Assembly: GCA_963823895.1 (NCBI GenBank)
Contig: CAWGNG010000037.1
Span: forward strand, 1-64,000
DNA length: 64,000 bases
DNA from: G963675935 sp963823895
GTDB lineage: Bacteria > Planctomycetota > Planctomycetia > Pirellulales > Thermoguttaceae
Direction of reading: 5' to 3'
Position numbers and translations under genes: made by a program. The notes under the pieces are model-generated. The model ran no database searches and was not told the DNA's origin. It was given only the letters and a program-made list of their open reading frames with translations. This document shows positions 27,494 to 37,644 of this stretch, one piece after another (within the stretch, counting starts at the first letter, position 1; each line of letters begins with the position of its first letter).

Positions 27494-27802
27494 TCAAGAC
27501 TGCGCCAGCCGTTGCGGCGAGGATTGCCGCCGTGGATCGGTCGGTCGAAAGGCTCTCGGATGAGTCGGCAGTAGCCGATTAGCCGTCTTCCTGCTGTCCT
27601 TGATTGCCCAACAGTTTCGGGGATGGCAGACACAAGCTGAGCAGACACCAGTATCCGATTCTGGCTTAAACCACCGTGCGCAAAGGTCACATTCCTTCCA
27701 CCCGCAGGCATGGCATTGGATGTCCCAATACTGAATCCACTGCCTACAGTGTGGGTTTGGACACCGCCAGCGCCCAAGGGCTTCCAGGAAGTGCCTGTCC
27801 AT
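27494..27802 (-). CDS. Double zinc-ribbon small protein, paralogue B
   Basis: 102 aa from ATG 27802. It shares CPNPxCxxW, DIxCxxCGW, CxxCxRWFKP and a closing CSACVCH with the convergent paralogue at 27120. The last pair is less regular than CPSCG, and the C-terminal 40 residues are basic and unrelated. The genes form an inverted, tail-to-tail duplicate separated by about 90 bp. Function unknown. Confidence 0.55.
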   Translation of the reverse strand: MDRHFLEALGRWRCPNPHCRQWIQYWDIQCHACGWKECDLCARWFKPESDTGVCSACVCHPRNCWAIKDSRKTANRLLPTHPRAFRPTDPRRQSSPQRLAQS

Positions 27803-27835
27803 GGTTGAATGACTCGCGAGTCGATATTCTCCCAC

Positions 27836-28553
27836 GGCATTACTTGCGATTGCCGCAAGAACCCGGGCGGATTATTTGGACGTACACGCCCGGCAACACG
27901 CTGTTGGGACTAGGCATCGACAAAAGAGGTGGTTCTTGGTACAAGATTGTGTGGCCGGGGGCTCCCGTCTTCTGCCCCAGACAGGAGGGCGACTTTGTTG
28001 CCACCCCCCCGGCCTTTTTGGTTGTGTTCTGGTATGCCCGTGAGAACGGGTCCAATGAGCCGTTCTGGCGGCACTCCGCAGCGGACGAAGCTTCAAGAGA
28101 ATTGGTGACGAGGTATAGCAGCGTCGAATGCCCTCCGTGGACGGCGGCGCACACGCGATGGGTTACGGCATCACGATTCTGTGGTGTGTTCCTCTGTCAC
28201 GCGGGGCGACTAACACCCGTCATGCTATGTTGCCCCCACTAGGATCGCATCGTGCCGTCAGCGGTCCGATCACCCATCCAAAGTGGTAAGACCAGACGGT
28301 ATCGATTCGTATGGGGTTTACGTGCTGTCCTATTGCAGACCCGTGCAGACGGAACGAAAATTGAGAGATCGGTTTGTTAGGGGGAAATAAGAGTTCTAGC
28401 ACCGGTGGCCGAAGCGGCTGCCCCGCTGCGAAGACCATGCTCCGGCGCTACAACCCCTTGAGTATATTGCGATTCATCCGAGCAAACGGGCGGCGTTTCT
28501 GTAACACGCGAACGATTTTACGCGCAGCAAGCGCTGTGGGGGTGTTTTTCCGT
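27836..28553. other. Stretch without a convincing gene
   Basis: Overlapping frames exist on both strands, but none has a ribosome site, recognisable motif or consistent composition. The DNA just before 28554 probably holds the promoter of the ECF-kinase operon, but no clear boxes are visible. Confidence 0.45.
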
Positions 28554-29129
28554 ATGGCAGAACGGGATGACAATTTTCACAATCTGATTGCGCGCGTGCG
28601 TGGCGGTTCCGAAGACGCCGCCTGGGAGTTGGTGAGCGAGTATGGAGAGGCGCTTCGCAGGGCGGTTCGGCGAGTCCTGAATGAACGGATGCGATCCAAG
28701 TTTGATTCCTTAGATTTTGTCCAGGTTGTCTGGAACTCGCTGTTTCGAGTGCGCGATAAGCTTGACCGCTTTGACCGCCCCGAGGAATTGACCGCATACC
28801 TGATTGCCATGGCGCGAAACAAGGTTGGCATGGAAGTCCGGCGTCGGCTAATGACCCAGAAATATAACGTGGGGCACGAGGAGTCATTGGATCAGCGTCA
28901 GGAAAGAGGTTGCTCAGACATCCCTAGCCGACAGCCTACCCCCATCGACGTGGCAATTGCCCGTGAGCAGTGGGATCGCTTGCTCGAAGACCAGCCACAG
29001 CACTATCGGCAAATCATCCAGTTGCGGTTGCAGGGGCATACTTACCAAAGCATCGCCGATGCCGTCCATGTGGACGAGTGTACGGTGCGTCGATTTCTCA
29101 AGAGACTGCTCCATACCACCACCGTATGA
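28554..29129 (+). CDS. ECF-type sigma factor (kinase-associated)
   Basis: 191 aa from ATG 28554. Region 2 is visible as RVRGGSEDAAWELVSEYGEA and FDSLDFVQVVWNSLF (2.2-type, the planctomycete DxxDxxQ variant), with FDRPEELTAYLIAMARNKV for region 2.4. Region 4 is QPQHYRQIIQLRLQGHTYQS followed by IADAVHVDECTVRRFLKRL. These ECFs typically pair with Ser/Thr kinases, and here the stop overlaps the kinase start as ATGA, giving translational coupling. Activity may be controlled by phosphorylation rather than by an anti-sigma factor. An upstream in-frame start is possible, but the family begins near here. Confidence 0.9.
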   Translation: MAERDDNFHNLIARVRGGSEDAAWELVSEYGEALRRAVRRVLNERMRSKFDSLDFVQVVWNSLFRVRDKLDRFDRPEELTAYLIAMARNKVGMEVRRRLMTQKYNVGHEESLDQRQERGCSDIPSRQPTPIDVAIAREQWDRLLEDQPQHYRQIIQLRLQGHTYQSIADAVHVDECTVRRFLKRLLHTTTV

Positions 29130-30082
29130 CACCGGAAATCTCCACGAGCCGAGACGATTCCACCGTCATGCTTGGCAAGGAGCGAAGTCTCCTGGACGCT
29201 GGCCGGGTCGTCGATGCAATCAAAAAGCGCTGGCGGCAAGGCGAGCCGCCCGACATGTACGGCGAGTTGGCTCGCAACCCAGAATTGCGGCGATATAGGT
29301 CCATCGTTCTCGACTTGGCCTATGCTGAGTACCAGGAGCGACAGCGGGCTGGCGAGCGGATCGATGCCGAGACGTTTGCAAGACGTTTTCCGTCCCTGGA
29401 AAGGTCCCTCTGCTTGCTGATCGAAGTCCACGACCTGTTCTCCCAAGATCCCGATCTACAACTGCTGCAAGAACGCCTGCTTTGGCCCGAGGCCGGCAGC
29501 CGATTCCTCCAGTTTGATTTGGTTGCTGAGATAGGCCGTGGGGCGTTTGGTCGAGTGTTCTTGGCGACAGAACCGGCGTTGGGCGGCCGGCAGATCGTCG
29601 TGAAGGTTGCTCCAAGCGGTGGCGGTGAGGCAGAGGTACTTGGCAAGCTGAAGCATCCAAACATCGTTCCGGTCTATTCTCTCCAGGAGGACAAGATCAC
29701 AGGGCTGGCGGCGTTCTGCATGCCGCACCTGGGCCGGGCAACGCTTTGTGACGTGTTGGACCACGCGTTTCCCGGTGGACCTCCGCCGAGAAATGCAAGG
29801 GTGATCCTGGATGCAATCGCGAACGCCAACGATGACTTGGGCTCTCAGGAGTCGCCACCCCCTCCCTCGATCCTCCGCAGAGGTTCCTATGTTGACGGGG
29901 TGATCTATCTTGCTTGTCAACTGGCCGATGCGTTGGCACATTCCCACGGGCGCGGCATTTACCACCGAGATCTGAAACCATCCAACGTCTTGATGACAGC
30001 CGAAGGACGGCCGTTGTTGTTGGATTTCAACCTGTCGGTCGATGCTGCTCTACCGGCCTGGAAGGTCGGCGGCACCTTGCCT

Positions 30083-31852
30083 GTAACCGTCCAATCCCCA
30101 ACACATGCTGAGGAATCAATTCAAAAGTAGCCGTCCAACTCCCAACGAACGCTGGGAAACCAAGTCAAACGACATGAATGCGATTTTACCCGTCCCCTGC
30201 GGAAAAGCAATATGCCCCCCCCCGCAAGAAAATCCAAATTCTTTGTGAAGACGATCTGATAACTAACTCTCGGGTTGGGGTCTGGAAGGCATTTTCGTGC
30301 CCTCATCCGTCCGGCACCGGAATGACGCGGTCCAGCAACGAGAGGCGGCCGTTATTCGGAAGCCCGTTACCGATCAACCCAAGCTTCTCCACCCAGCGGG
30401 CGAAACAACTGCGGCCGGTTTCGCACCAACGCCGGATTTCCTCGATGACGCTCGATAGCGTAAAGGTGGAAAGATATTGGCGGAGCGATTCCAGCACGCT
30501 GACGATTACCGTTTGCCGCCGCGCGCCAGCCACCGTCTTGTTGGTGCGGCCCGTGCCCCGCGCTGCGCCGGAGAGCGTAGCGTCCGTTCGGCTTCGTTGT
30601 TCGTTCCCGACACGATCAGCACTTCCCCGTTGGGCTTCTCCACCGGCTCCGCCGTGACAAACGTGAAGAGCTGCTCCGCCAGCATCACCCGCATCAGTTC
30701 GTTGCACAGCAGCCGATAGTCGTCTTCTGGCCCTTCGCCGGGCGGCAGTTCGGCTACCCACATCGGAGCGCACAACTCCAGAACCTCATCCTCCAGCACT
30801 GCGACCTTCCCCTTTCGTCCTTCCCCGCTCAGCCGCCGGTCATGCTGCACCCGACAGGCTTCGCGGTAAATCTCCAGCAGCCGGTCGGTAAACTGGCGAT
30901 ACTCGGCGTTGGCAGGCTCCATCAGCGTTAGCTTGATCGCCTTTCGCAAGAAATGCGCCCAGCACTTCTGTGATTGGGTAAAGTTCGCATACACCGCCGC
31001 ATCGTCGCTGATCACCAGTCCCGCGAATATCGCCGGGTCGAGAATCTGCCGTAGTGTCTCCGCATCCTTATGCACGCCGAAGAACAATACCCGCACCTTC
31101 TCCGAGAGAAAGGCCCACACGCTGTTGATGCTCCAGCCCGTCTCATCGGTATGCACTACCAGCGAGTTGGCCAGCAGCAAGCACAGCAACTCGAATTCCT
31201 CTTCCCATTGCCGCGCCAACTGGTTCAACAGGGCGTCGGCCTGCGACTTCCGCAGCGTCAAGTGCTGGAAGAAGTTCATCAGCAGGCATACTTTGTCGAA
31301 GGAAAGGCCGACCACGTACACCTGGTAGGCAATGGCCAGCACGATCTCCGCCCCGAACTCGCTGCGGCCGAAGACGCCCGGAATCTTGCCGTATTGGTTC
31401 TTCGGGCCGCGATAAATGTCATAGGCCACCAGGACCGCTTGGCCGTCTTCCAGCCGCCATGCCACCCGCGTGTGCGACAGCCGGCAATCTGCCTTCCGCA
31501 CCCCAGCCGGGAAGACTTTCTCGGTTCGCACGGCTTGAGCGATCTTCTCAGCCGTGCTAATCCGTCCGCCCGACCGCTGCTTTCGCCTCCGCCGCTTCCT
31601 TCCTCGCGCCTCCTGCCGCCGTTCTTCTGCCTCCACCGAGAACGGCTCCGAAATCTTCGGCGGCGAGCCGCCCTTCAGTTGACGCTCCAACTCTTCGTTC
31701 CGGCGCTGAAGGGTCACAATCAAATCGATCAGCCGATCGGGTGTGATCCGCCCCGCATGAACATCTTTCCTGAGTTGCTCAACATCCATGCCACCTTGAT
31801 AGCCGATTTCCCAAAATCAGGCAGCGCCAGTTTTCAGGGAATGGACAGCTAC
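30083..31852 (-). mobile_element. IS66-type (ISBst12-like) element, 1770 bp
   Basis: Inverted ends GTAACCGTCCAATCCCC and GTAGCTGTCCATTCCCT and an 8-bp target duplication CCTTGCCT (30075-30082 and 31853-31860) fix the boundaries. Only a TnpC-type gene is present, without tnpA or tnpB, as in the ISBst12 group. Confidence 0.9.
30303..31789 (-). pseudogene. IS66-type transposase, frameshifted near its C-terminus
   Basis: ATG 31789 starts an IS66-like transposase with an N-terminal coiled coil (LIDLIVTLQRRNEELERQLK), a basic linker, and the DDE core (VVHTDETGWSINSVWAF, VISDDAAVYANF, KCWAHFLRKAI). The C-terminal GTNNEAERTLRS is followed by a shift at about 30590. The other frame continues TGRTNKTVAGARRQTVIVSV and VLESLRQYL to 30303, as in complete relatives. 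One small indel therefore inactivates it. Confidence 0.9.
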
Positions 31853-33395
31853 CCTTGCCTTACATGCCCCCGGAGGAACTGGCCAACCTCGCCAGCAGGA
31901 AACCGGAGTCTCATTCCTTCCGCTATGATGCCCGCTCCGACTTGTTTTCGTTGGGGGTCATCGTCTACGAACTACTCACGGGCAAGCTACCATTTGGGGC
32001 AATCCCGTGCGACGGCCCCCTCGACCAGTTGGCGAATGGTCTGCGCCAGCAAGAGGCAAGAGGGCCACAACCAATCCGATCGCTCAACAGGCAAGTTGAC
32101 CGACAACTGGCTCGGCTGGTCGAGAGTTGTCTGGCATTCGAGCCGCAGCGCCGGCCTCAGACCGCCCAACAGTTGGCCGACGATTTTCGACGCGAACTCT
32201 CCCCCGTTCGCCGCGGTCGGCGCTGGATCGGCAGCCATCGCGTTCTGGCATCCAGTCTGGGGGTAATTTTGCTGACGATGATTGCCGCAGCAAGCCTCTT
32301 CTTTGCGCTTCGCCCGCCGTACGCGTTGCGGCAATTCCAATTCGGGCTTGACCACCTTGGACGGGGCGAATACTCGCTGGCGGTAGATGCTCTCGACAAT
32401 TCCATCCGCGCAAACCCGTGCTCCAGCGAGGTCCTGTTCGCCCGAGGGCGCGCCTATCAGCGACTAGGGCAATTTCAAGCGGCCTTTCGCGATTACGACT
32501 CGGCCAGGCGCTGGCGCCCAGTCCGGTCCTGTACGCCTGCAAAGGCTACTGCTTTAGCCGAATCAAGTTTCACAAAGATGCGATAGCTCAATATGATTTG
32601 GCGCTGAAGGCGGGCTACGATCGGCCGGCATTGCTCTATAACAATATCGGCTTCAGCTACTTCATGCTCGGCGAAATCGACAACGCCGAGAAGAGCTTCC
32701 GGAGGGCGCTGCAATTCGACGGCAATCTGGCGACAGCCCATTTCTGGATGCTGAATGTCTTTCTACGTCGCGCCATGCAAGGGCAACCGGTTCCCGACAC
32801 GGCATTAGTCGATGCATCCAACGCCATTGAGGTCGGGCTTCCATCAGCCGAACTGTATCATGTTGTCGCCGCTCTCTACGCAATCGCGGCGAGACAGAAT
32901 CCGAAGCTGGTTCAGCCGGCTGTCGAGTACGTCGGCAAAGCTGTTGAATGCGGTTATGACCCGAGAGCATTCACTTCGGACACTACTTTCTCCGCATTAG
33001 AGAAGGAGTCGTCCTTCCAAGATGCTCTCAAAAAACCGCCATTGGTAGTCAAACCGCCACTGGCAGTCCAACTGCTGGACCCGCTCGACGCGCTCTAGTC
33101 CGCTCTTGCCTTCGTCGCGGGTGACATTTCTCACACCATGCAGTGTGCCGTGTTGTCAAAAGACAACACGCCGAACATGCCCGGCGGGATTCTTTGTTGT
33201 TAGACGCCAACTTATGTCCACGCGCCTCGGTGCGGCACGGGGTTTGCTTCTCGTCTTGCCCACCCGTTCGAGCGGACGCCCGGTTTGCGCGCGCTTCACA
33301 ATTCACTGAATAGCACGACGTTCTTGCTTCGGCCGCATCTTGCCGAGCCGCTTTTTGGCGGCTGCCATGCACCACTATCGCATTAGGATTCCTCG

Positions 33396-35306
33396 ATGCG
33401 CAAGCTAGCAGTATCTTCCCGCTGGGAGAGCATCCGCAATGTTTTCGGCCTTGGCAGTCGCACAACGCGGAAAGGCGTCAAGACGCAACGGCGGCGAAAA
33501 TTCTCTTTCGAGTCATTGGAAGAGAGAAGTCTGCTTTCGGTGTGTCACTGGACTGGCGCGGCCGACAACACGTGGTCCAACCCGCAAAACTGGGACAACG
33601 CGCCGCAGGCCGGCGATGACCTGGTTTTTCAGGGAACGGGAATCGCCACGCAGAACGATCTTCCCGACAAGACCACGTTCGACTCGATCACGTTTGCCTC
33701 CAGTGGTTTCACCCTTACGGGAAACTCGGTATGGGTGAGCGGCAACATCACCGTGGACTCCGGCGTGGCCAGTGCAACAATCTCCCTGAACGTTGCGCTT
33801 GGCGGCGCAGCCACCGTCGATGTGACTGACGCTTCGTCGTCGCTGACGGTTCCCGCCGTCCTTTCCGCCGGCGGCAGCCTCACCAAAACCGGCGATGGCA
33901 CGCTGATTCTTAGCGGCGCGAACACCTACACCGGCGGCACTATGATCGACGATGGAACACTCGTGCTCGGCGACGACAACGCCTTGGGGGCGGCCGCCGG
34001 CAGCATCTATGTCAACGGCGGCAATGCGTCGCTGAACTTGAATGGCCATTCCCCTGAGGTCGGCGCGGTTGTCCTCACGAACGGCAGTATCGTAACGGGC
34101 AGCGGCGCTGCGACCCTCACCGCCGGCAGCTATACAGTTATGAACGGCACGGTCAGCGCGAACCTGGCCGGATACGGCGGACTGACCAAAATCACCAACG
34201 ATCTTGTCACTCTCACGGGCACTAACACGTATTCCGGCCTCACCACCGTGAGCGCGGGCGAGTTGCAAATGACCGGGGCCAACGCATGGAACACGGTGTT
34301 TAACGAGGGCGGGGCGGACATCCAAGGCGGCAAGCTGGTTTTCGACTACACGAACGGCTCCAGCCCGGCCTCCACCGTCCTCTCGATCCTGACTGCGAGC
34401 TACGGAGATGGCAGTAACCCCTTTTCCGTCGATAATGGCGCCGCGATCTACAGTTCCACTGCCGAGGACGCCGGCAAGGCGCTTGGCTGGGCCGACGACG
34501 GAGTTGGCAACGTGACCGTCATGTACACCTTGTACGGCGACGCGGACTTGAACGGGGCGGTCAATGTCAGTGATCTGGGGCGCGTCCTCAGCAATTTCGG
34601 AAGCACAACCGCCACATGGGCTAACGGTGACTTTGATTATGACCACGTGGTCACTGGTAGTGATCTGGGGCGCGTGCTCAGCAACTTCGGCAGCACATTG
34701 CCTCAGCCGTCATTAGTCGTCAGCGGTGCGGACAGGGTCGACCAAGGCTCAACATATACGTTGACGCTCGGCCAAGTGGTTGGTGTTACGGCCCAGAGCT
34801 ACACGATCGACTGGGGCGACGGGACGAGTCCGGACGTCTATACGGCGGCGCAAATCGACGCGTTAAACCGTCAAGTGACACACACGTACGACAACGGCTT
34901 CAGCAGCCCGATAATCACGGTGGCTTTGACCGACAGCCAGGGCGGCGTATATTACGCCGCGGCCGGCAAATCTGTGGCGGTTACAACTGCGGCGCCGATC
35001 AGTGCCGCACCCGTCATTCACAATTTCCTTTGCATAAATGATGCCGGGGACATGTGGACGTTCACGGGCACCGTTACGGACGCTGACGACCCCGTCCAAG
35101 GCGACGTCGTCGTCTTTGGCACGATCATGGCCATCACTAACAGCACACCTCCCGACGGGTGGAAACTCACAACTACGGTCGGAGCGGACGGAACATTCTC
35201 CCTGACGGTTGAACTTGACGATTTGCAGACGGGCACGGTCACGGCACAGACTTCCGACCCGCACGGCGTTCTCTCCAACCTCGCTTGCGATTGGATTGTG
35301 GTGTAA
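33396..35306 (+). CDS. Secreted LEPR-XLL / PATR-repeat / dockerin / PKD protein
   Basis: 636 aa. The N-terminus has a basic segment and the planctomycete LEPR-XLL signature (FESLEERSLLSV, residues 39-50). Next come PATR beta-solenoid repeats (GGSLTKTGDGTLILSGANTY, then a repeat around GGLTKITNDLVTLTGTNTYS), a type-I dockerin-like pair (GDADLNGAVNVSDLGRVL and GDFDYDHVVTGSDLGRVL, calcium-binding loops), and a PKD-like domain (YTIDWGDGTSPD ... VTHTYDNG). Probably a large cell-surface protein, with dockerin giving possible partner binding. ATG 33396 was used because it places LEPR-XLL normally. Confidence 0.85.
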   Translation: MRKLAVSSRWESIRNVFGLGSRTTRKGVKTQRRRKFSFESLEERSLLSVCHWTGAADNTWSNPQNWDNAPQAGDDLVFQGTGIATQNDLPDKTTFDSITFASSGFTLTGNSVWVSGNITVDSGVASATISLNVALGGAATVDVTDASSSLTVPAVLSAGGSLTKTGDGTLILSGANTYTGGTMIDDGTLVLGDDNALGAAAGSIYVNGGNASLNLNGHSPEVGAVVLTNGSIVTGSGAATLTAGSYTVMNGTVSANLAGYGGLTKITNDLVTLTGTNTYSGLTTVSAGELQMTGANAWNTVFNEGGADIQGGKLVFDYTNGSSPASTVLSILTASYGDGSNPFSVDNGAAIYSSTAEDAGKALGWADDGVGNVTVMYTLYGDADLNGAVNVSDLGRVLSNFGSTTATWANGDFDYDHVVTGSDLGRVLSNFGSTLPQPSLVVSGADRVDQGSTYTLTLGQVVGVTAQSYTIDWGDGTSPDVYTAAQIDALNRQVTHTYDNGFSSPIITVALTDSQGGVYYAAAGKSVAVTTAAPISAAPVIHNFLCINDAGDMWTFTGTVTDADDPVQGDVVVFGTIMAITNSTPPDGWKLTTTVGADGTFSLTVELDDLQTGTVTAQTSDPHGVLSNLACDWIVV

Positions 35307-35433
35307 CGCCTCGACGAGCGCCTACCGGCTGGGAGCTGTCTGCGCTCCGTAGCGCATCGTTCCCGGAACAAAGGGGAAATCCTGCTTCTTCGATCGGTTT
35401 GCGGTTCGCCTCGCCTATAGTATTCAATTCAGG

Positions 35434-35997
35434 TTGACCAACAGATTGATTACCCCACTTGCCCGAAGCGACTACGCGATGAATGCCGGGGATTATGTGC
35501 AATGGCATATAGATGCCCATATTCCATCTGACTTGGAAGAGGGTGACGATCCGAACTTCCCCTGGGATGACATGTCGCACCAGAGCGGAATCTCGTATCA
35601 AAGAAGTCAAGTGACGTTGGCCGACATCACCGACGGCACAAGCAAGACATTTCCTGTCTGAGAGAAGTACATCAACAGCTTCCACTACGAAGATGGCAGG
35701 GATTTGGGTGATGACGACACGATGTACTGCGGCGATGACTTGAACTTGCTCCGCTGGACAGGGATTGACGGCACGATCGGCGTCGCCAAGAACAACAACC
35801 TGCCCCTGTGGGACAAATCGACGCTCGTCTCAGACGGAAATCATGTGCAGTGGTTTGGTAGCGCTCATGCCAATGGGTTCAACATGTCCTTCTGCAACGG
35901 TTTGGTCTGCACGATCTGCTATTCGATCGACGCCGAAGTCTACCGCCGCCTGGGAAACCGCAAAGACGGCCTGCCTGTTGACGGCAAGCAATTCTGA
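35434..35997 (+). pseudogene. DUF1559 (H-X9-DG) protein remnant with in-frame TGA
   Basis: The C-terminal half of a DUF1559 pilin-like protein: VTLADITDGTSKTF is followed by TGA at 35659-35661, then EKYINSFHYEDG, DGNHVQWFGSAHANGFNMSF and the family's CNGLV near the end. In relatives the stop position is Gly (VGEKY), so one G-to-T change explains it. The N-terminal pilin signal and most of the first half are missing. A decayed copy of a gene family abundant in planctomycetes. Confidence 0.8.
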
Positions 35998-36400
35998 TCG
36001 CGTCGAGTGGTCCGCCGATTATTGTTCCTTTCAGGTTGGCCCGTCGCTATACCCTTCTGCTCAGAGCGAGACTGCAACTCGTGCGTGGTTATAGCGATCG
36101 ACCCTGCTCATCAGTGGCGGTTACCTAGTACGACAGCGCTATGCTACAAGCCGGTGAGTGGTGCAACAGCTTACGAGTAAACGAGTTGTGGTGATACTAG
36201 TGATTTCGCATTTGCACACGAACGTCTGGGCTTGGCGGCGCAGTACGTTGACGCAAGTCCCGACACGAAAGCCGCTTCGGAAGTGCTATCACTGCAAGCA
36301 TGTTTTCGACTTGGCGCTGTAGTACTAGCTTTGTCGTTCGCGTAGCACGACATTGCAACACTGTCCGATCACGGACGCGGTTTAGCGGGAGGGCTGCGGC
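35998..36400. other. Intergenic stretch, nothing recognised
   Basis: No plausible reading frame, RNA or repeat was seen. Confidence 0.5.
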
Positions 36401-37303
36401 TCAGTTCCTGGAAAACTCCAGCGCGAACCATTCCCGCCATTGCTCGGCCGTCCATGCGGCCTTCTCGTCGATGACGGGCTTGGCGTTAGGACGTTTGCGG
36501 CGCTTCTCCACCGTGAACCGCGGGGGCTCGGGGATCGTGTGGGCCGTGTCGCAGTAGGGCGGGGGCAGCTTACCGGCGTGCTTCATGCGGTGGAACCAGC
36601 GCGTGGCCCGCCAAAACCACTCGAAACCGTTGCCCGTTCCTTTGCCCTCCTTGTGCTGCACCTGGCCCCACAACAAGCCGCGGTAGTCCTTGATGCCGCG
36701 CCCCCAAAAGTCGGCAACAACAAGCACAACATCCTCGCCTTTTCCCAGCCGCTCGGCAATCTCGGCGATGTAAGCCAACTGATCGAAGTCCCACTCGCTC
36801 CGCTTGCCCACCTTGCGTGTGCCGAAGCCGGCGCGGTTGCAGGCCAGCCCCTGCTGCCGGCGCCACTGAAGCGCCTCGGCCGTGCGCTCGCCGATCATGT
36901 CGGCCTCGAATTGGGCCAACCCGGCGAAGAAGATCACCACCAACCGCCCGACCGTACTGTCCATGTCGATGTTCTGGCCGCCAAGGAATTGGATCACGAT
37001 CACCCGCACACCCCGCTTGGCGAATTGCTCCAGCGTGTCGAGGATGTCTCTGGCAGTTCGACCCAGCCTGTCCAACTTTGTCATCACAACCACGTCGCCG
37101 GGTTGGGCGTGAAGGAGGAGCCAGCGGCCTTGGGGCCGATGCCGAAAGTCCGTGGTCCGGCCGGAAGTGCCCAGCGGCTCGTCGAGGATCGTCGGCTCGG
37201 GCAGTTGCACGGCGGCGCAATGCTTGCGGATCATCTCCGCCTGGACTTCGGGCGACGCCTGCTGTTTCCGCGTGCTGGCGCGGGTAATGCCGTAGAACCG
37301 TCA
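36401..37303 (-). pseudogene. Serine recombinase with a shifted N-terminus
   Basis: ATG 37303 follows AGGAGACAACGCG. One extra base near 37297 puts the catalytic segment (YGITRASTRKQQASPEVQAE, Ser in RAST) in the other frame from the start codon; the main frame continues MIRKHC ... MTKLDRLGRTARDI, FLGGQNIDMDSTVGRLVVIF and FEADMIGERTAEAL, then a roughly 100-residue C-terminal region. Small-serine-recombinase core, probably resolvase-like. If the extra base is an assembly error, the enzyme is intact. Confidence 0.75.
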
Positions 37304-37343
37304 TCGCGTTGTCTCCTGCGTTTGTCTCCTGCGCAAAAAAACG

Positions 37344-37424
37344 GCCGTGTGCGGGCAGCCTGCAACCGCGTAGGAGTTCGGTGGCAGGCGATCGGCGTAC
37401 CCCTACGCCCAGCCCGCACACGGC
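37344..37424. repeat. 13-bp perfect inverted repeat upstream of the recombinase
   Basis: GCCGTGTGCGGGC (37344-37356) and GCCCGCACACGGC (37412-37424) flank 55 bp that include a further CGTAGGAG/CCCCTACG stem. It lies 40 bp before the recombinase start and could be a recombination site, an operator or a transcript hairpin. GCAGGAGACAA is repeated between it and the start codon. Confidence 0.6.
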
Positions 37425-37644
37425 ACGAGACTTGGTCACTCTTCCGTGACTAATGGCCTTCTTCCCCGTGAGAACGGCCATTCGTCTACCACCTTAAGCT
37501 CTGAAAACGAGCAAGATTACGGAAAATGGGACAGTCGTGCTTGACAATTCTCACCGCCTTGTTCCGTGCCAGGGCGGGAGGGGTCAAATCTGAATCGAAG
37601 GTGCGAAAACGCTTCGCCCTACGCTCTATTGCCTGTCAAAACAA

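Larger units (their letters stand above)
29126..33098 (+). pseudogene. Ser/Thr kinase with TPR tail, broken by IS66 and a frameshift
   Basis: ATG 29126 overlaps the sigma-factor stop. The 5' part has an acidic N-terminus, Gly loop GRGAFGRVFL (residues 137-146), Lys 160, HRDLKPSN (280-287) and DFN (300-302) in place of DFG. After the inserted element the frame resumes exactly at 31861 as GGTLP-YMPPEELAN, then the C-lobe (DLFSLGVIVYELLTG), one membrane helix (VLASSLGVILLTMIAAASLF) and the first TPR. A further small shift near 32510 leads into the remaining TPRs (AIAQYDLALKAGY, NNIGFSYFMLGEIDNAEKSF) to 33098. The intact gene would encode a membrane kinase paired with the upstream ECF factor. Confidence 0.9.

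Noticed and set aside
27676..28242. 188-aa plus-strand frame
   Set aside because: Overlaps the start of zinc-ribbon paralogue B, has no ribosome site and no motif.
33513..34646. 377-aa minus-strand frame opposite the LEPR-XLL protein
   Set aside because: Antisense artefact of high GC; the plus strand carries clear PATR and dockerin repeats.
35434..35997. Selenocysteine reading of the TGA
   Set aside because: The family has Gly at this position and no SECIS-like hairpin is apparent; a nonsense mutation is simpler.
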